The position numbers and the translations under genes are program-made. The notes under the pieces were generated by a model. The model was not told where the DNA came from. It saw only the letters and a program-made list of their open reading frames with translations, and did not search any database. From assembly GCF_000001735.4 (NCBI RefSeq), contig NC_003070.9:27389971-27453970 (forward strand): a stretch of DNA of 64,000 nt, read 5' to 3'. This document shows, in pieces, positions 24,001 to 35,958 of the stretch; position 1 is the first letter of the stretch, and each line of letters opens with the position of its first letter. This stretch comes from Arabidopsis thaliana. Taxonomy: Eukaryota; Streptophyta; Magnoliopsida; Brassicales; Brassicaceae.

Positions 24001-25365
24001 ATGTCTTCATCCTCCAAATTTGAAGTATTCCTTAGTTTCTGCAGCGAAGACCCCTCAAAAACTTTTGTCTCTGTTCTGGACCGTTGGTTGGAACAAAAAG
24101 ACATTACCACCAATTTCAAAGATGACTCGTTTCTGGCAGAGGAGTCAAAACTCGCGGTTGTTGTAGTCTCAGAGAGCTATCCAATCTCTGTTTTGTGCCT
24201 CAATCAGCTCGAGAAGATCGTAAACTCTCACAGCGAAGGTAGACTTTCCATCCTCCCCATTTTCTACGGAGTTGATCCTTATAATGTTAGAAAACAGACT
24301 GGATATCTCGCGGAACCCTTTCAAGAGCTTGGTGAAGGATATCCAGATGACAAGATTCAAGAATGGAGGGTTTCTCTCACTAAACTCACCAACATACCTG
24401 CCCTGGATTCACGATATTGGTAAAACACAAGCTTAATCTGTACGTAAGAATATTCAAGGGTTTTTTCACTCGGATTCATGATTCTTTTCCCTTTATGTTT
24501 TTGATTTTATCATAGGAGCAACGAAGCGGACATGATTGAGTTAATTGCAAATGAAATCTTGAGTATCTCGAATAGAAAGCCATTAACAGCCAAAGGTGAT
24601 GGACTGGTTGGTATGGATCGTCAGATGCAAACACTCTACAAATTGCTGGATTTCAAAGCTGCTGAAGAAGTTCGTTTGATAGGAATTTGGGGTCCAGGAG
24701 GCATTGGCAAGACGACGCTAGCGAGGTACGCTTATGAAGAAATATCTAGCAACTTCAAAGTTCATGTGTTTGTAGACAAGGCTGAAAAGATTTGTCACCA
24801 AGACCGGGATCTGTTAAAGTTGTTAACAGAAAAAGGTACAACACAGGGTTTAGATGTGGGGATTGATAAAATCAAATCAACATTTGGACACCGAAAAGGT
24901 CTGATCGTGATTGATTGCGTTGATAACATCAAACAGTTAAAGGAGATAGTATACCTTGCTCACTGGTTTATTCCAGGAAGTAGAGTGATCTTTGTTACAC
25001 AGGACAGGAACCTGTTAGTTGAGTCTGGTGTGGAGCATGCTTATGAAGTTCAGTCTCTGAGATACGACGAAGCTCTTCAACTATTTTCTCACTCTGCTTT
25101 TGACCAGCAACACCCTCCCACTAGTTTTGAATCACTATCCCTTCGCGCTGTCCATATATCGGGTTTCCTTCCTCTGACACTTAAAATCCTCGGGTCTTCT
25201 CTACGAGGCAAGGATGAAGAGCGTTGGGAGAAGGAACTGCAACAACTGGAGGGAGACCAAGAGAAAGCTATTATGGAAATCACGAGCAAGAGATACACAA
25301 GAGCAGGAAAAAAAGAAGAAGATAAAGAGAAAATCACATCATTTATTCTCTTGAGTGATGATTAA
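24001..25365 (+). CDS. TIR-NBS protein with degenerate TIR (AT1G72850, TN4)
   Basis: Short receptor-like protein without LRRs. Exons 24001-24419 and 24516-25365 give 422 aa. The TIR is about 15 residues short: after FKDDSFLAEESKLAVV the usual helix with ERG..I..EL..AI is missing. The catalytic motif WCLxEL reads LCLNQL, so the NADase glutamate is Gln. The NB keeps a good P-loop GPGGIGKTT, but kinase-2 is LIVIDCVD (Asp to Cys). It ends soon after the GLPL-type FLPLTLKILG, followed by a Lys/Glu-rich tail. It may act as a partner of the TNL beside it rather than as an enzyme (inference). The TN4 name follows the published TN numbering as I recall it. Confidence 0.9.
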
Positions 25366-26507
25366 TAAGTGAATGAATCACTCAAGAAGATATTAAAAAA
25401 GTGATGATCTGTTAATGTCAACAAGTTGTAGATCTGTTGTCATTAATGTATAATATGACATTATCACTGATGAACATTGCGGTTTATCTGAGATTTTCTT
25501 ATTTTCACCTAAGCTAATGAAGCATCTCACTATAAAGTGTGTAACTTATGCAATTAGAGATTTTAATTAACGTATATACGTTGTGAAATTTTGCCCAAAG
25601 GAAAAAAACGTATTTTGAAACGAAAACTCAAAAAGGCTTACCAAAGTAGTGATTTTTTCTTTGAGATAGATTATTGATGCTCCATGTTGATTTTGTCTGC
25701 TGAGACATATTCAGAGATTAAGCGCGCACCACATAAAAGCTACTCTTCTGGGAATTTGCCGATGGGATTCGAAGCCGAACTCGTCCAATTGTTTGTCTTA
25801 GGGTTCTTGAAACGGCAGAAGACAAACAAGTGGTCTCTGATGGATAACCACTCTGGAGGATGAATTAAGATTTGGATTGAGGAGAGACCCGATCAAGTTA
25901 CCCAACTCCAGTGAACATGAAGAAGACGAGAATTGCAGATGAGAAGACGACTCTCTCGCAAGTAATCATGATTCATAAAAACCTGTATTTTTTTTTATGC
26001 AGAATCAGATCAGCCGGTTGTTTTGAATTTACTTACCGCTGATTTATTTTGGTTATAATTCGTACACCAAATTGAACCGGAATTCAAAACCCAAATCGGT
26101 CCTAATATAAAACCAAAATCTCAAAGAGAGTACCAAAACAAAACCGGGCTAGAATTATTTTCAGTATGATTTGGGTTAATGAGTTGACTCGGGAATGAAC
26201 TCGGAGGTTTCATATGAAATAAACAAAATAGATGAAACGAAAACAGCAAATCAAGCAGAATCATCAGGTGACGGGGCAGGCAGATTTGCGGCGGATTACT
26301 GGGTGAGAAGATCCAGAATTTGCCGTCTCATGGCAATGGCGTAGAGGGATCAAAGAAAGCAGAAAATTTCAAACCATTTTGACCCACCATCATCAAGCTT
26401 AAAACGAAGGCAGTGGTCAACTTCTAAAACATGAAATGAGGTTCTGGAAAAAGTTTCCAGCTAGGGTAACCCAATTGAGAGGTAACCTTACCTCTTGACT
26501 ATGTCCG
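25366..26507. other. Spacer between receptor pairs
   Basis: 3' end of AT1G72850, then AT-rich spacer. No coding frame supported, apart from a relic of LRR-exon end at the right border (separate entry). Confidence 0.45.
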
Positions 26508-26678
26508 TCATGTAAAATCATATTCATTAGATTCTTGTGTTCTTCTTGATTCAGGCGGGGGCAATGGATACTTGATCGAGTGATTTGGGGAAAAGGAATC
26601 ATTCTCCAGGGAATTGGAGCCGTGTGCATAGAGATGCTCAAGGCTCAGTGGAAGCTCTTCCCCTTCTATACTCTTGTC
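26484..26678 (-). pseudogene. Relic second copy of an LRR-exon end
   Basis: Minus-strand sequence resembling the last 60 or so residues of the TNL LRR exon: SLEHLYAHGSNSLEND and SPNHSIKYP match the real exon's SLYAHGCEILETVSLP and LNHSVKHLDL. In a shifted frame it continues to HDGHSQEVRL, like YSQEVRL at the exon donor of AT1G72840. It follows the C-JID region of AT1G72860, so it is out of place. It forms the present C-terminal tail of AT1G72860. Confidence 0.7.
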
Positions 26679-29600
26679 TGCTTGGCCAACTTCCCAAATC
26701 AAGCGAATTCCACATGATTGTAGCTTTGCGGATGGAGACTTCAACTCCTCTGAGAATTGCAAATCGGATTTGATGCCTAACTTGTTGATTTGGTTGCTGA
26801 AGTTTTTTAACCCGCGGATGATAAGCAGGTGATCTGATTTAACAACTTCTTCCTCATCTTCAGTGCTAGGGTCAGTACTATGGAAATCTGGTTTAAGGTA
26901 TAAACAAAAGTACCTTTCATATCCCCAATCCCAGTCATAAGAAAATGGCGAGAATTGTATATCAAAGGGCCTCTCGCAAGCAATCACGACACATGCATCA
27001 AAACCCAGCAATTTCGGGGACGGCCAAATTTGGGGTAAGTCAATCGTTAGGGACTTTCCTTTATCTATATGATCAAAGTAACTGGGCACCTCGGTTCCAG
27101 GAAAGAAAGCGAATCCCAGTGACTCCTATTCGAGGACAACAACGAAAAGAAAAAAAGATGGAGAATGATCAAGTTCAGGTTGTTTGCAGTGGAGTAATGG
27201 AAGAATAAGCTGGAAACATACCTCTTCGTTTTCTCCCTCGTTGAGAAACTGAGCGATCAGATGTTCATCCCGTTTTAAACCGAAACAATGACTAAGATCA
27301 AGGTGTTTTACAGAATGGTTCAAAGGAAGGGAAACAGTTTCCAAGATTTCACAGCCATGGGCGTAGAGAGACTTGAGGCACAACGGAAGCCCTTCAATCG
27401 ATTTGAGTTTCTTGCACTTATTAAGGCAGAGAGTTCTCAAAGAGGAAAGCACTTCGATGCTGGATGGCAATTTCTCAAATTCATGGCTGCTAAGATCTAA
27501 ATATGATAGCTTGATAAAATGTCTAAGCTGATCTAAAATTGATCGAATGCTCTTGCAGCCATCAACCCAAAGCTCAAGCCATTGGAATCTGCCACAGTCT
27601 TGTTCAGCATAAGAAAGTTCCAACAATGATTGGAGGTTTATACAGCCAGAGAGTTTGATTGTCTCCAACTGAACCAGCGCTGGCAATGCTTTGAGTCTGC
27701 AACAGTTACGAAAGCTGGCATATTTCAACCTGGGAAGTTGATTCATGGTTTCTGGTAAAGTCTCAAAATCATTGCCACTCCAGTCCAGTTTCTCTAGGAA
27801 TTTCAAGCCGCACACGTCATCTGGGATCACTTTAATGTTTAGGTTGATTAGAATTAACTCTTTCACGCAGGGGAACATCGAAAGGCTAAAACAGAGGAAA
27901 CTTGCACCATCACTGCTGTACCTGAACCTGCTGATGTCTACTGAAGTAAATCCATGGAACTTGGATGTGGGTTGAGATTTTCCCTGTGCTTTCTTCACCG
28001 ATTCCTGACCATGAAACTCTGGCAAGAACTGAAGTGCCTGCCGTGTCCTTGTAGAAAATTCAAGAGCTTGTTGGTTATCAGGCGCTAGCTGATCCCTCTG
28101 CATCATCCATTCATGATCAAGAAACTCTGAAGTGGCCTTAACTTTCCGTCCTTTCCTCATAAGCGATCCAAAACCACATAATATTGTTTTTTTACGAGGT
28201 TCTTGTTGCTGCTCCCTCTTTGTCAATTCACCAGGTGCTTGTTGCTTCTCTTTCTTTGTCAATTTATCAGGTCCTTGTTGCTCAGTAGTAAAACTGAGAT
28301 GATCTACGTTGCCATCAAGCCAAAACATCTGAATATGTATGTTTCCTCCAATAGATAGATTTGCAATGGACCTCGTTTCCACTTCTTTACCCGAGAAATA
28401 CAAAGCAATTTGACGGCCGCTCCTATTCAATTCCCTTATAGTGATATAACTAGCAAGCTCCTCACAGTATGAGACATCAAGCGTCGTCAATCTAGTAAGG
28501 TAGCTGATGGACTCTGGAATTTTCTTCAGCCTCTTGCAGCCTTGAGTTATCAATTCCTCCAAATTAACGGCCATTGAAAGATCTGGAAGTTGTTCCAGAT
28601 TTTCAGAATCTGACAAGTCCAATCTTCTCAAGTTTGGCATCCCCTGAGCATATTCAACAAAGAATAGGAAAATTGCGAGAATGTTAAGTACCAGAAGATA
28701 CATTGTTATAAGCATAGATCTGTTAAGAGCTTTTACCACGGTTTCTTTCCAGAAGCTTGTGAGATTGCTGCGATGTAGAATGATTTCAACAAGATCTTGC
28801 GGCTGGAATCGGCAAGGGAAGGTTGTCAAGGGAAATGCGTCCCAATGTAGTAACCTAAGCCTTGATGAAAGTAGATTTGTATCGTCACCACTGAAAAGCA
28901 GCTTGGACTTAATATGGTTCGAGTGCTTGTAGATCTTGAGGAATTTGAGAGTATCGTGGTACGCTGTATACCCTCCCAGATGCAATGCATAAACCATGTC
29001 ACACATATGTAGTGCCATGCAATTGGTTGGTTCGCTTGTCTGTGGGATTAAATACGATAAAATTAGTTGGCCTACGAACAAGCTTAGTGCAGAAACAACC
29101 ATGAACAACAACGATGTTACAGATAGACACTGTAAGTGCTTACCGTGTTACGTTTCAGTAATTCATAAATTTCATAAGGATTCCACAAAACTCCTCGTCC
29201 ATGGCGCCTCTGCATGGATTCTTGATTAACAATTGCTCTTGCAGTTTGGTCTACCAAATTATGCATCTTTATATACCCACTGGCTGTTATTTCAATGAGA
29301 GACTTCTCAGCCAATATTTTTAATCCCAGACAACCCTGTAGTACACCATCATCGAGAAGGGTAGTGGCACGCCGGAGAGGTTCTCCATTAAAGAGACATG
29401 CTACATGAAGGAATACATTTTTATCTGTTTCCTCTAATCCATCGTAGCTAATTTTCAAGATCTCCATAACACTTTCATCAGGAGCTTCTATAAATCTACA
29501 TAATGCATCGTCCCACTCCTTTAAAGATGTCATTCTTCGGAAAAATAATCCATAAGCTTCAATAGCGACTGGAAGACCTTGAGCAAGCCAAGACGCTCGG

Positions 29601-30808
29601 ATTGACAGTTTTTCATAAAGTTCAGAAGGAGGAAGCGCTCCTTTGAAAGCCAACTGGTTAAATAACTGAAGAGCAGCATCATTATCCATGCACTTAACTT
29701 CATATACAGTTCTTACTCCGTATGTATTGAGCAAGCCCTTGTCTCGTGTTGTTATGATTATTCGACTGCCTGGCCCAAACCAGCTCGACTCTTGAGCAAA
29801 AGCATGCATTTGTCTCATGTCATCCACATTATCAAGGACAACAAAGACTTTACGACATCCAAACCTCGCCTTAATCTCCTGGGGTCCAAGTTTTACGCCC
29901 GAACCCTTCATCTTCTTCTTAGACAGACCAAGTGTAGTTGAAAGAAACTTTTCTGCTAAAGACGAGACACCACCCTTTCTATAAATCTTGGAAACGTTTT
30001 CAAGGAAACAACGAGCTGGAAATCCCTGTGAAAACTGGTCAAAGAGACACTTGGCAATGGTGGTTTTGCCGATGCCTCCCATTCCCCAGATTCCTATCAT
30101 ACGAACCTCATTCTCAGAGTCCATACTCAATAGAGGACTCAGGCGCTCCATGTGAGCGTTCATCCCTACGATGTCGCTGAAATCTACTGGCTGCATAATC
30201 AACAACTTTTTTGAAATGTCTTTAACAATCTCTTCAATCATCGACGCCTCGTCTTCACTAGAATATAGAACATGATAAGAATAATTATTATCAGTTCCAT
30301 CGATATTGTACACTAAAAACCATATGTTGGTGGTGAAAACTTACCAAGTTTCAAAATCCTTTCCTGCTAAACTGGCGATCTGGGTGAGAGCTTCTCTCCA
30401 AGTTGTGACCTTGTTAGGCATTTTAGAGTCTTGGTACTTGTCAAATGTGAAACTCCCAGTCTGATGTCTCACGTGAGAAGGATCAACTCCATAGAAAATG
30501 GGGACAACTTTAATCTTATTCTTTAGGTGAAGATCCATTACCATGCGGAGCTCGTCCAAGCACCAACTAGATGAAGCGTAGTTCTCCGATAGAATCACAA
30601 GAGCATATGTAGAGTTTTGAATGGCTCTGCTGATTTCTTCGGAGATGGAGTCGCCGAGCTCAAGCTTTTTATCATCTTTGAACGTAACAACTCCCTTATC
30701 GACAAGTTGTTTGTGCAAATGACTGACAATGTTCTTGCGGGTGTCTTCTCCCCGGAAACTCAAGAACACATCGTACTTCCAGATAGGAGATGAAGAAGAT
30801 GAAGCCAT
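26508..30808 (-). CDS. TIR-NBS-LRR immune receptor (AT1G72860)
   Basis: Paralogue of AT1G72840. Exons on the minus strand 30808-30345 (TIR), 30257-29144 (NB-ARC), 29039-28737, 28643-27222 (LRR) and 27125-26508 (C-JID and tail) stay in frame for about 1306 aa. [16 protein letters not shown] and catalytic WCLDEL. NB: P-loop [28 protein letters not shown], and MHN in place of MHD. The LRR exon has an unusual Gln/Lys/Glu-rich insert of about 80 residues between early repeats (QQAPGELTKREQQQEPR). The last about 55 codons repeat an LRR-exon end. If the annotation uses another 3' end, the protein would be shorter; that part is less sure. Confidence 0.88.
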
Positions 30809-31115
30809 TAGTCTCTCTCTTTATGGATCAACTATTTGGCCAAGAAGGAGGATGAAGAAATCATATCAAGTTCTTAGTACAAGATAATCATATTGTCACA
30901 AACTTGCACGTTGTCCGTATAATGATTTCAAATCCATGGTTCAATAAGACCCTCCCCCAAGCCACCCTGTTGTAACACAGTTGCACGTCGTCAATTCGTT
31001 GACTTTTGGAAGCCAAACTCTCTAGATATTACAAGGCGTCATTAACTACATCAATATCTCATTTCTTTGGTCAAAATTCAGGCATCAATCATCTATCTCT
31101 CCACTATCGATAATC
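30809..31115. promoter_or_regulatory. Shared divergent promoter, TNL/TN pair 2
   Basis: Only 307 bp lie between the ATGs of AT1G72860 (minus) and AT1G72870 (plus). A W-box TTGACTTTT lies at 30999-31007, near the middle. Same geometry as pair 1 but shorter. Confidence 0.7.
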
Positions 31116-33029
31116 ATGGCTTCTTCTTCCTCCTCATCAGAGCATAAAGTGTTCCTGAGTTTTAGAAGAGAGGACACCGGTAGAACTTTTGTCAGCCATC
31201 TATACCGTTCGTTGGATCAAAAAGAAATTCGAACTTACAAATTTGAAAACCAGCAGGCGGGAGACGGAAAGAGGATATCTTCTGAGGTCAAGCAGGCTAT
31301 CAACGAGTCTAGGATTGCTGTCGTTGTGATATCGGAGAACTACGTCTCTTCCGTCTTGTGCTTGGACGTACTCGCGAAGATAATTGAGCGTTTGCCTCTC
31401 ATCAAAATCGAAACAGTCTTCTACGAAGTGGATCCGGGGGATTTGACAAGACCAACTGGTAAATTCGCCGACGACTTCAGGAGGCATGAAGCGAGAGAAA
31501 ATCGGAGAACCGTGAATCGTTGGAGGGATGCACTGGACCAATTGGTTAGCATCACCAACAGTAATTTTTGTTCGCGCAATTGGTAATCACCGATTACTGT
31601 AGTGGTTTTTTTATTGTAGTGGTTTCTTTTATTGTTTTACTTTTAAAAAATTTGCTAACTCATAGGGGGTGATTGGCTAGTTCAAAGCTTTAAAAAGAGT
31701 TTAAAGTCTTTCCAATTTTTTTTTTGCTAATTAGACTTTTTTTGCTTTATTTATTTTGAAAGTTTTAAAAACCTTTTTTTTTAAAAGTCCCATAAACTAA
31801 ACTTTTTCAAACAAAATAATTCTCAAAAGTTTTTTTTATATTCTTTCCAACATAATTAAAACTCTCTACAAGTTACATATATTTTTTTAAGAAATCATAG
31901 TAAAATAGTCTCTTAACCTTTCTCCAAAAGTCCTATATATTTTATGTTTTTTGACAGGGAGGATGATTCCAAGATGATCGATGATCTAATCATCAGACTA
32001 ATCAATATTTATTTTTCTAAATACTACACACCGGACGTAGATATAATCGCAGAAACGACAGTTGGCCTAGACGCGAGCGTTCTGGGATTGATGACAGATA
32101 TCGATATGAAGTACAAACTCAACAGTCTGTCTGGGTCTGTAGAATCTGGATTTGGACTTGAGAGATATGCACTTGAAGCCACATCTGTTATGGACGATAT
32201 GTCAAATGAATCGCCTTCTCCCACATCTGACGACTCCAACGGTCTTGTTGGGATGTATCGTCATAAGAAAGCGGTCTATGGATTGCTTGATTTGGAATCT
32301 AAGAACCAGGTCCGTACAATTGGCATTTGGGGTTTCCAAGGCGTCGGGAAAACGACACTTGCTGAATGTGTTTTCGACGACATCTCAAGCCACTTTCAAC
32401 ACTACTGCTTCCTAACCAATGCCAATAAAATCTATCAGAACCGCATCTCACCAAGTTTACTAAAACATCTTACAAGGAGAAGGAGTTCTGAAGACATATT
32501 TGATGCCATCAAACCAAGTCTTGTAAACCGAAAAGTCCTGTTTGTTGTTGATGGTGTTGATGCTACTTACAATGAACAATTTAACGATGCCATGAAGGTT
32601 ACCCGTTGGCTCGGTCCTGGCAGTAGAATTATCATGACATCTAGATTCAAGTCTTCGCTTAAGTTCGGTGGGGCAAAATACGAGATGGAGTGTCTGAGAT
32701 ATGAGGAAGCTCTACAACTCTTCTCTCTATACGCTTTCAAGAAAACTTACCCTCTTATTGGTTTTGAACTATTCTCCATTCGTGCTGTCCACTTTGCTGG
32801 ACGTCTTCCTCTGTCCCTGAAAGTACTCGGTTCATTTCTATATGATAAAGACGAAGAGAGTTGGAAAAGAACATTGCACAAGCTAGAAGCATCACAAGAT
32901 AACGATCGTCGTTATGTCTCTAACTACATCGGGGCAGGTGAATACCTTCCAAGACGTCAAATAGAATTGGAACAATATGTAAGTCCAGATGAAGAAGAAT
33001 ATTCACCTTCATATATCATGTCACTTTGA
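31116..33029 (+). CDS. TIR-NBS protein with degenerate TIR (AT1G72870, TN5)
   Basis: Exons 31116-31582 and 31958-33029 give 512 aa; the 375-nt intron is very T-rich. TIR starts HKVFLSFRREDTG; the catalytic motif WCLxEL is LCLDVL, so the NADase Glu is Val. Between TIR and NB there is a linker of about 100 residues instead of the usual 35 or so. It contains TVGLDASVLGLMTDID, which may be a decayed extra copy of the GLVGM region. P-loop GFQGVGKTT is good, and kinase-2 reads LFVVDGVD. The protein ends after RLPLSLKVLG. Divergent partner of AT1G72860, parallel to AT1G72850/AT1G72840. Confidence 0.9.
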
Positions 33030-33707
33030 CAATCAAAGTGCATAAGCCTACTCGAAACATTTGGTTATGTTTCTGTTATCTATGTTGTTCGCTCATTATA
33101 TTAATGTTGTTCAGCATTTAATAAGACTAACAGGGGGGGGAGTGGTCTTGTCCCTCTTGTAGTACCTGGATAGTGCAAGGTGTTAGTATCTATGCAAAAG
33201 TTGCAATTTACATTTATACTTCTTGTATCCTGAAATGCGATTCCTAGGTGTTGTCGTGAAGGACTGAGATCGAAGAAGATAAAATGTGAGACAAGATGCT
33301 TGCCAGAGATTTGAGACTTAAAAGTAGTGCAATGACATGATTCAATATCATTCTGCTCAGATTTAACCGATAGCCAAAGAGATGCGTTAATTACAAACTA
33401 TCAGCCATAGTATTTAGGTAAAAGATCGTTCTTCTCAATCAAAAGGTTTACAAATTGTCTGAATTCGAAATAGAGAAAACGCAGACCGACCTTTTTTCCG
33501 ATTACAAAGGTTAAAACAGCTAGTGACAAACAAATAAGCCAACAAGAGCAACCCAGACTTGTAGGGAGATCAAATAAATAAAATAAACAAAAGGGTTAAG
33601 ATGACAACAAGACCACAAGAACAAACAAATTGCAGAATCCAGTAAATCAGATTTGTTGGGAGAGTTTTGGCCAAATCATGTAACATAATTTACGAGTATG
33701 ACCTTTT
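33030..33707. other. Convergent 3' region
   Basis: 3' UTRs of AT1G72870 (plus) and of the SurE-like gene (minus). A G7 run at 33134. Nothing else supported. Confidence 0.45.
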
Positions 33708-35958
33708 TCATTGATCAGAGTTAAGGGCTTTGGAGATCCATTCTGATGCTGCGGCTTGAGTTTCTGAATCCGTTTTTGGAAGGAGAGAAAATGGAGTCAC
33801 GGAAACCTGCCATTACCAAAAGGAAGGAATTTAGAATCCAAATACGTTTTCCTTAGAAATATCTAGAGACTTAAGACTTTAACCAAACAAGATGTTTCAT
33901 GATGAGCGCAACTGTTGATTTAGAAAAGAGCAGGATGCAGAAAAAGAGAATGGATGTATGATCATGCCAACTTACGAAACCATCTTCTAGAGCCTTGACA
34001 TCCAAATCTTCATCTGTGTGTTCTTGTTCTTTAGCAAGAAACTGCAAAATATATACAAGTCGGAATCTTAAACACAATGGTACACATTGAATATCCAAAG
34101 GATTTGTGAAGAGAATGGTTCCAAGTTTTTCTTTACCTCTAGACGAAAGAATTTCTTAACACGGGTATCAGTTTTACCAGCAACACCAACTGATTCAATT
34201 TCTACAATACTCTTCTTCTGAGTGGTAAAACGACGAGCCGCCCCCTGAAATTGCCAGATATCTTAAAATCAGAGTCGAATTTACAAATCTTGCACCTTCT
34301 GAACCAAACTAATATAAAAACAGAAAAGTCTAGGTATGAGACTCCTGAATAAGGAATAAACTCACAGCCGCTGAAGCATCCCTGCCAAGCTGGGCAAGCT
34401 GAGCCCCTAAACTTTGTTGGTTGGACATGAAATTCCCAGCACCAGGGTGACGATTAGCTGAAACAGCTTGCCAACTAGGATACTGCCTCCACATGCTTTG
34501 CTTTGTTACCTTGAAACCCTGTTCATATGTAGACGAAGCATCAATTTCCCTAATTCATTGACCTTTTCACAACATCAAAGAATATAGTAACCATTGCAAG
34601 CATAGATCATGTTCTTAGCATACAAAAATCGAACCAAATATCTGTTTCTGAGACGAGTTATGTTAAGAATACAAACCTTGTTTGATGAGGGTGATGTTGG
34701 AATTTCTATGTTGAGAGAGCAGTCTTTAGGGAAAACTCCTTTCGCAATGTCTCTGATAGTTGCGTTTATCAAAGGTAAGCAGACACCAACAGCATCCTTA
34801 AAGTGACTTTCTTGGCTTTCATTTTTCTTCCTATAATCGATACGAAAAATTATTGCCAACAAATCCAAACATGTAGCAGCAGGCATTTCCACGATATACT
34901 CACCAATTCAACGATATTGACAAAGAGGGTACCCCAGAAATCAAAGCCTCCCTGCCTCCAGCAACTGCACCTGAATAGAACCTGGAGGATTCTCAAATCA
35001 GGAAACACAGAGGAAACGACCAGACAAGGAATAACCACTTATTTACAAGATAAATGCACTTACATTTGATGGCCACAGCTTGATCCCTGATTAATTCCAC
35101 TAATTACCTGAAGATAATAAGCAAAGGCACAGATACAAAAATTAAAAAATACCAAATTGTCATACAGTCAAATGATAAGATTGTCAAAATGCTAACCAGT
35201 ATAGGTTTTGACCAAGCAAAAAGCGCTCCAGATAATCCTAATGAGATGCAGTCCACAGGAGTCCCTGAGACAAAAGAATAATTTCAAAGCCAATGAACAA
35301 AAACGGTACTCACACCACATGTCCTAAAACAAGATCAATGAATCTTCTTGTTTCAGCAAAGACTCCAACTTTCACATTCCATACACTTATTGTCAAGCTT
35401 ATAGATGTTGTGAAACTTCAAAAACCAGTACTAATAACCATTTCAATCAAAATCCGCATACCTGAAACTTCAAAGGCTGTGGCACCTTTGAGTTTTACAG
35501 AGCTTACAGCGATTGTTTCTCCTGGAGTAGTAGAATGAGCAGAGGCTGATTTGTCCCTGCAAATTCCAATTCACCATAAAGTTCAGAAATTTAACCAAAA
35601 CATGATATAAACACACAAAGTGAACAAATCAAAATCAAATTAACAATCAAAAGGAGAAACTTTACGTTTGAGGAGCACAAACATGAACATTGTAAAGCCC
35701 TTCGAGAACCAAAGCCTCAACGAGAGAAACAAGCCCTGGCGAATCAATCCCATCACCATTCGTAACTAAAACAATAGGTCTAGAATCATCGATCTCTTCC
35801 TCCACCGACGCAACATCAACGGAATCAGATGTAGACGGAGCCTCCTCCGCCGATCCATCGCTTCCAACTTTTTCCTCATTTCCTACTTTTCTCTTCGAAA
35901 GCACATCTTGGAGATTCGAAACGAGCGCAGCTGACAAACCATTGTTCTTCGAGGTCAT
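33708..35958 (-). CDS. SurE-like acid phosphatase/nucleotidase (AT1G72880)
   Basis: Ten exons on the minus strand (35958-35666, 35556-35462, 35264-35197, 35107-35064, 34981-34904, 34830-34677, 34518-34366, 34244-34137, 34041-33976, 33806-33708) sum to 385 aa in frame. The SurE fold hydrolyses nucleoside monophosphates with a divalent metal (family knowledge). Motifs: IVLVTNGDGIDSPGL, VSSVKLKGATAFEVSGTPVDC, and VISGINQGSSCGHQMFYSG. The usual NDDGI is NGDGI, so the first metal-binding Asp is Gly, and SGINxGxN ends in Ser. The ATG at 35958 starts MTSKNNGLS; an upstream in-frame ATG at 36024 is in the likely leader. A telobox AAACCCTAAC lies at 36007-36016. Confidence 0.94.
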
